From: CAWBYL01 sp963793025
GTDB taxonomy: Bacteria > Actinomycetota > Acidimicrobiia > Acidimicrobiales > Acidimicrobilacustridaceae
Direction of reading: 5' to 3'
Assembly: GCA_963793025.1 (NCBI GenBank)
Contig: CAWBYL010000007.1
Location: 1 to 45,969 of the forward strand
Length of the DNA stretch: 45,969 nt
The translations under genes were made by a program, and so were the position numbers. Positions 44,901 through 45,969 of the stretch are shown piece after piece (within the stretch, counting starts at the first letter, position 1; the number at the start of each line of letters is the position of its first letter). The notes beneath the pieces are model-generated. The model saw only the letters and a program-made list of their open reading frames with translations. It ran no database searches and had not been told where the DNA came from.

Positions 44901-45969
44901 TGCCGGTGCCCACGGTGAAGACGTGGGGGTTGTAGCTGCCCCCCTTGACGTGGACCGTGATCCCGTCGTCGGTCATCTGCCCGTCGTCGGTCACGACCTT
45001 GAGGGTGTGCGGGCCCTTGGCGAAGCTGCCGGGCACGCTCACGGTGATGGTCGACGTCAAGGTGGTGGCGTCGGTGGACCAGCTGTCCACGGGCACACTG
45101 GTCCCGTCGAGGGTCACCCGCCCGTTGCCGCCGGCGTTGGTGCCGAAGTTGACGCCGGTGACGGTGATCTTGTCGTCGCTGTCCCCGAACACCACCGGGT
45201 CGTCGACCCGGTACAGCACCGGCACGTCGGCGGCGGCCGAGCACTGGGGCAACTCACCCTGCTTGGAGCCCGGAACCTGGATGGTGGCGCCGATGGGCGT
45301 CACCGCCTGGTCGACCGGGTGCACCACGCCGGGGTAGCCCTGGAACTCGGTGCCGATCGTCCGGAACGCCGGGTTGTAGTCGAGGTTGGGCGATCCGGGC
45401 TGGCCCGGGTCGTTGGCCACCAGCCGATACACGTTGGGGCAGGGGCCGGCGGGCAACGGACAGTTGTAGGTGTCCGTCGACGGCAGGACCATCTCGTAGA
45501 AGCCGTTGTAATCCGACTCGACCTTCCACTTCAGCCGGCCGGCCTCGTCGTAGACGTTGATGGGCATGCCGGCGATCTGCTCGGCCTCGCCGTAGACGAG
45601 CGCCTTCTTGTTGGTCGAGACGCCGAGGTCGTTGATGACCAGACCGAAGAACCGGGTCGCCGTCGGCACCTCGGTGTACACGTAGAAGGTGGGGGCGATG
45701 GCCCGTCCGGGCACGACCCGCACCAGCTTCACGTCGCACGCCTGGCGGGCCTGGCCGTTGAAGATCGAGCCGCCGACCGCGTCCTGGAAGGACGGGTTGA
45801 CGCTGTCGTCCACCGTGTGGCTGGCGCCGGCGCACTGCGGGTCGACGGCGGGTGCCGAGTCGGCCCGCTCCTCGCGGGAGTCACCGACGGCACCGACGTG
45901 GTCGACGCCGGGGCTGGGATCGCCGGGGTCCTGCGAGTAGCCGTCCTGGGGGACGTAGGTGTCGCCGGT
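41962..45969 (-). CDS. Giant secreted right-handed beta-helix protein, 5' end outside window
   Basis: 1335 residues are visible and the frame is open to the window edge, so the signal peptide and start are missing. Visible order: a carboxypeptidase-regulatory or SdrD_B-like beta-sandwich (about 115-195, GMPINVYDEAGRLKW); an IPT/TIG module (about 250-340, DKITVTGVNFGTNAGGNG); a long right-handed parallel beta-helix (about 400-990) with repeats such as NVIRSNGGSYGGGIRVG, ending in the choice-of-anchor-Q type DHRPNGPAWDIGADE; a DUF11 repeat (about 998-1125, VHNNGPDAASGVAVSD); and a C-terminal beta-rich domain beginning LDNFNRGDAVNLGSKW. All are extracellular modules. It may be a scaffold or polymer-binding partner for the coupled MCO-A. 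Confidence 0.85.
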   Translation of the reverse strand, partial: TGDTYVPQDGYSQDPGDPSPGVDHVGAVGDSREERADSAPAVDPQCAGASHTVDDSVNPSFQDAVGGSIFNGQARQACDVKLVRVVPGRAIAPTFYVYTEVPTATRFFGLVINDLGVSTNKKALVYGEAEQIAGMPINVYDEAGRLKWKVESDYNGFYEMVLPSTDTYNCPLPAGPCPNVYRLVANDPGQPGSPNLDYNPAFRTIGTEFQGYPGVVHPVDQAVTPIGATIQVPGSKQGELPQCSAAADVPVLYRVDDPVVFGDSDDKITVTGVNFGTNAGGNGRVTLDGTSVPVDSWSTDATTLTSTITVSVPGSFAKGPHTLKVVTDDGQMTDDGITVHVKGGSYNPHVFTVGTGKDFDPADDAFDPVTGDPAGGQRAIQRAIEAAHQYPRNAVVVVYPNESSQWAAFNPTQSYYENIVIHSPLKLQGVGPGGSHADVDGGTQIVPGATIDGSSFVAAPAGVSNPDGTFTPQDSNYATDWQTFTDGLPPVEHDPYANGETVLVVAEQGTQYLSSFSTAIDGLTITGGDQQGFPNNINGVGGAQNGQPLTLSETQGGGIFVDRNIINLRISGNVIRSNGGSYGGGIRVGSPQLGTAPNGNSNNNPNLKVLDNRIIANGGSNLAGGIGIFNGADGYEIAGNDICGNYSTEYGAGISHYGYSPNGKIHDNRIVLNNAYDEGGGIFIAGELPSVSTELSKGAGEVEVANNLIQGNLSNDDGGGLRFLMAAGPDNTPFTVVNNIIANNVATHEGGGVAIDDTPNVRFVNNTVVRNLTTATAITSNGQPAPAGLSTGGNSALLQQALNAKYGLAAPRFSDPVILNDVFLDNRAGTWTSDGVIGIGAPGDATPPNLWDIGAADATGTLTPHSSVFNSIQGPFTADATNTVLPSPTAVSDVGFRALWDLGVDTAPLRTNPQFRQALIVTVNAPIGTMGDYHLADTRPAVDPLVDQGAPQVDGLSPTYGLNPPTLAAPSSDIDGDHRPNGPAWDIGADEIAGGQAIVADVSVTKVVDRRSVRTGATVHFLVQVHNNGPDAASGVAVSDIVPTGLSGVSWICAATSGSSCPAGSGTGTIDGTVDLAPDGTVSFLITATVSATEGSVTNTVTITPPPDVTDSNLGNNTASATVIVAPPRPTFGLLDNFNRGDAVNLGSKWSQLKSIPAGIAGIRIDNSRAQAEGSGVAIWNGPPPPADSPEFGSRQGAGFTFIGVPLNNTCLILKATGGTTVAAPANYIRACYLTASGSNPARVQISTTTNGLTFTNRGAPLPIGFVNGDQFTVQADPDGTVYAWRTRGANTTLIGAVAIPTSGPGAWLPGAGGGRIGIQLPAGAVVDNFRGGTL

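Overview
The window is about 46 kb of very GC-rich DNA with dense, often overlapping genes. Its content is typical of an actinobacterium: a UsfX/SigF-type sigma module, separate HATPase/STAS partner-switch genes, GlgX/TreZ, a SARP-like regulator, CopC-CopD, and a single-frame prfB beside secA. The mix suggests the Acidimicrobiia (Ilumatobacter/Iamia-like), but that placement is inference. No rRNA, tRNA, CRISPR array, insertion sequence or prophage is visible, and no gene-free stretch exceeds about 215 bp.

Layout from left to right. Positions 1-2418 (+) hold the end of a frameshifted acyltransferase-3, a sugar C-methyltransferase (surface glycan work) and a 38-residue membrane peptide. Positions 2397-7516 (-) hold a GH63 glycosidase two bases after a regulator whose SARP-like DNA-binding domain sits at the C-terminus, plus a membrane protein with a Thr/Ser tail. 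Positions 7599-8999 are a divergent partner-switch module. Positions 9178-14757 (+) run glgX, an acidic protein, treZ and a YihY-type membrane protein; treY is absent. Positions 14735-17085 (-) hold sigF, rsbW, a STAS antagonist, a 68-aa protein and a zinc-ribbon protein, and a divergent 58-aa Rho_N-like gene lies at 17278. Two promoter-like sites of identical geometry flank this stress module. Positions 17529-21029 hold a hydrolase, a DJ-1/PfpI protein and a large polytopic membrane protein. Positions 21033-25354 (-) hold two unknown proteins, a pyruvoyl-dependent arginine decarboxylase and a GGDEF-EAL protein. An ABC-F protein (+) follows at 25547, convergent with a desaturase. Positions 27112-33135 (-) form a housekeeping string: desaturase, prfB, secA, a degenerate receiver and comF.

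The most unusual part is 33219-45969 (-), read from the right edge: a giant secreted beta-helix protein (5' end outside the window), three tandem multicopper-oxidase-like proteins (here MCO-A, MCO-B, MCO-C), a His-containing membrane-anchored protein, a CopC-CopD copper protein and a lipoprotein. Adjacent genes overlap or nearly touch, including two TGATG junctions, so this looks like one operon. The three oxidase-like proteins have complementary ligand loss. MCO-A keeps the His/Cys ligands of the first cupredoxin domain and lacks the C-terminal ones. MCO-B has lost the first-domain ligands and keeps a His-rich C-terminal set. MCO-C has lost the first-domain ligands and carries a long beta-sandwich-like tail. 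A hetero-oligomeric, surface-displayed copper enzyme with dedicated copper handling is the best candidate here for an undescribed system.
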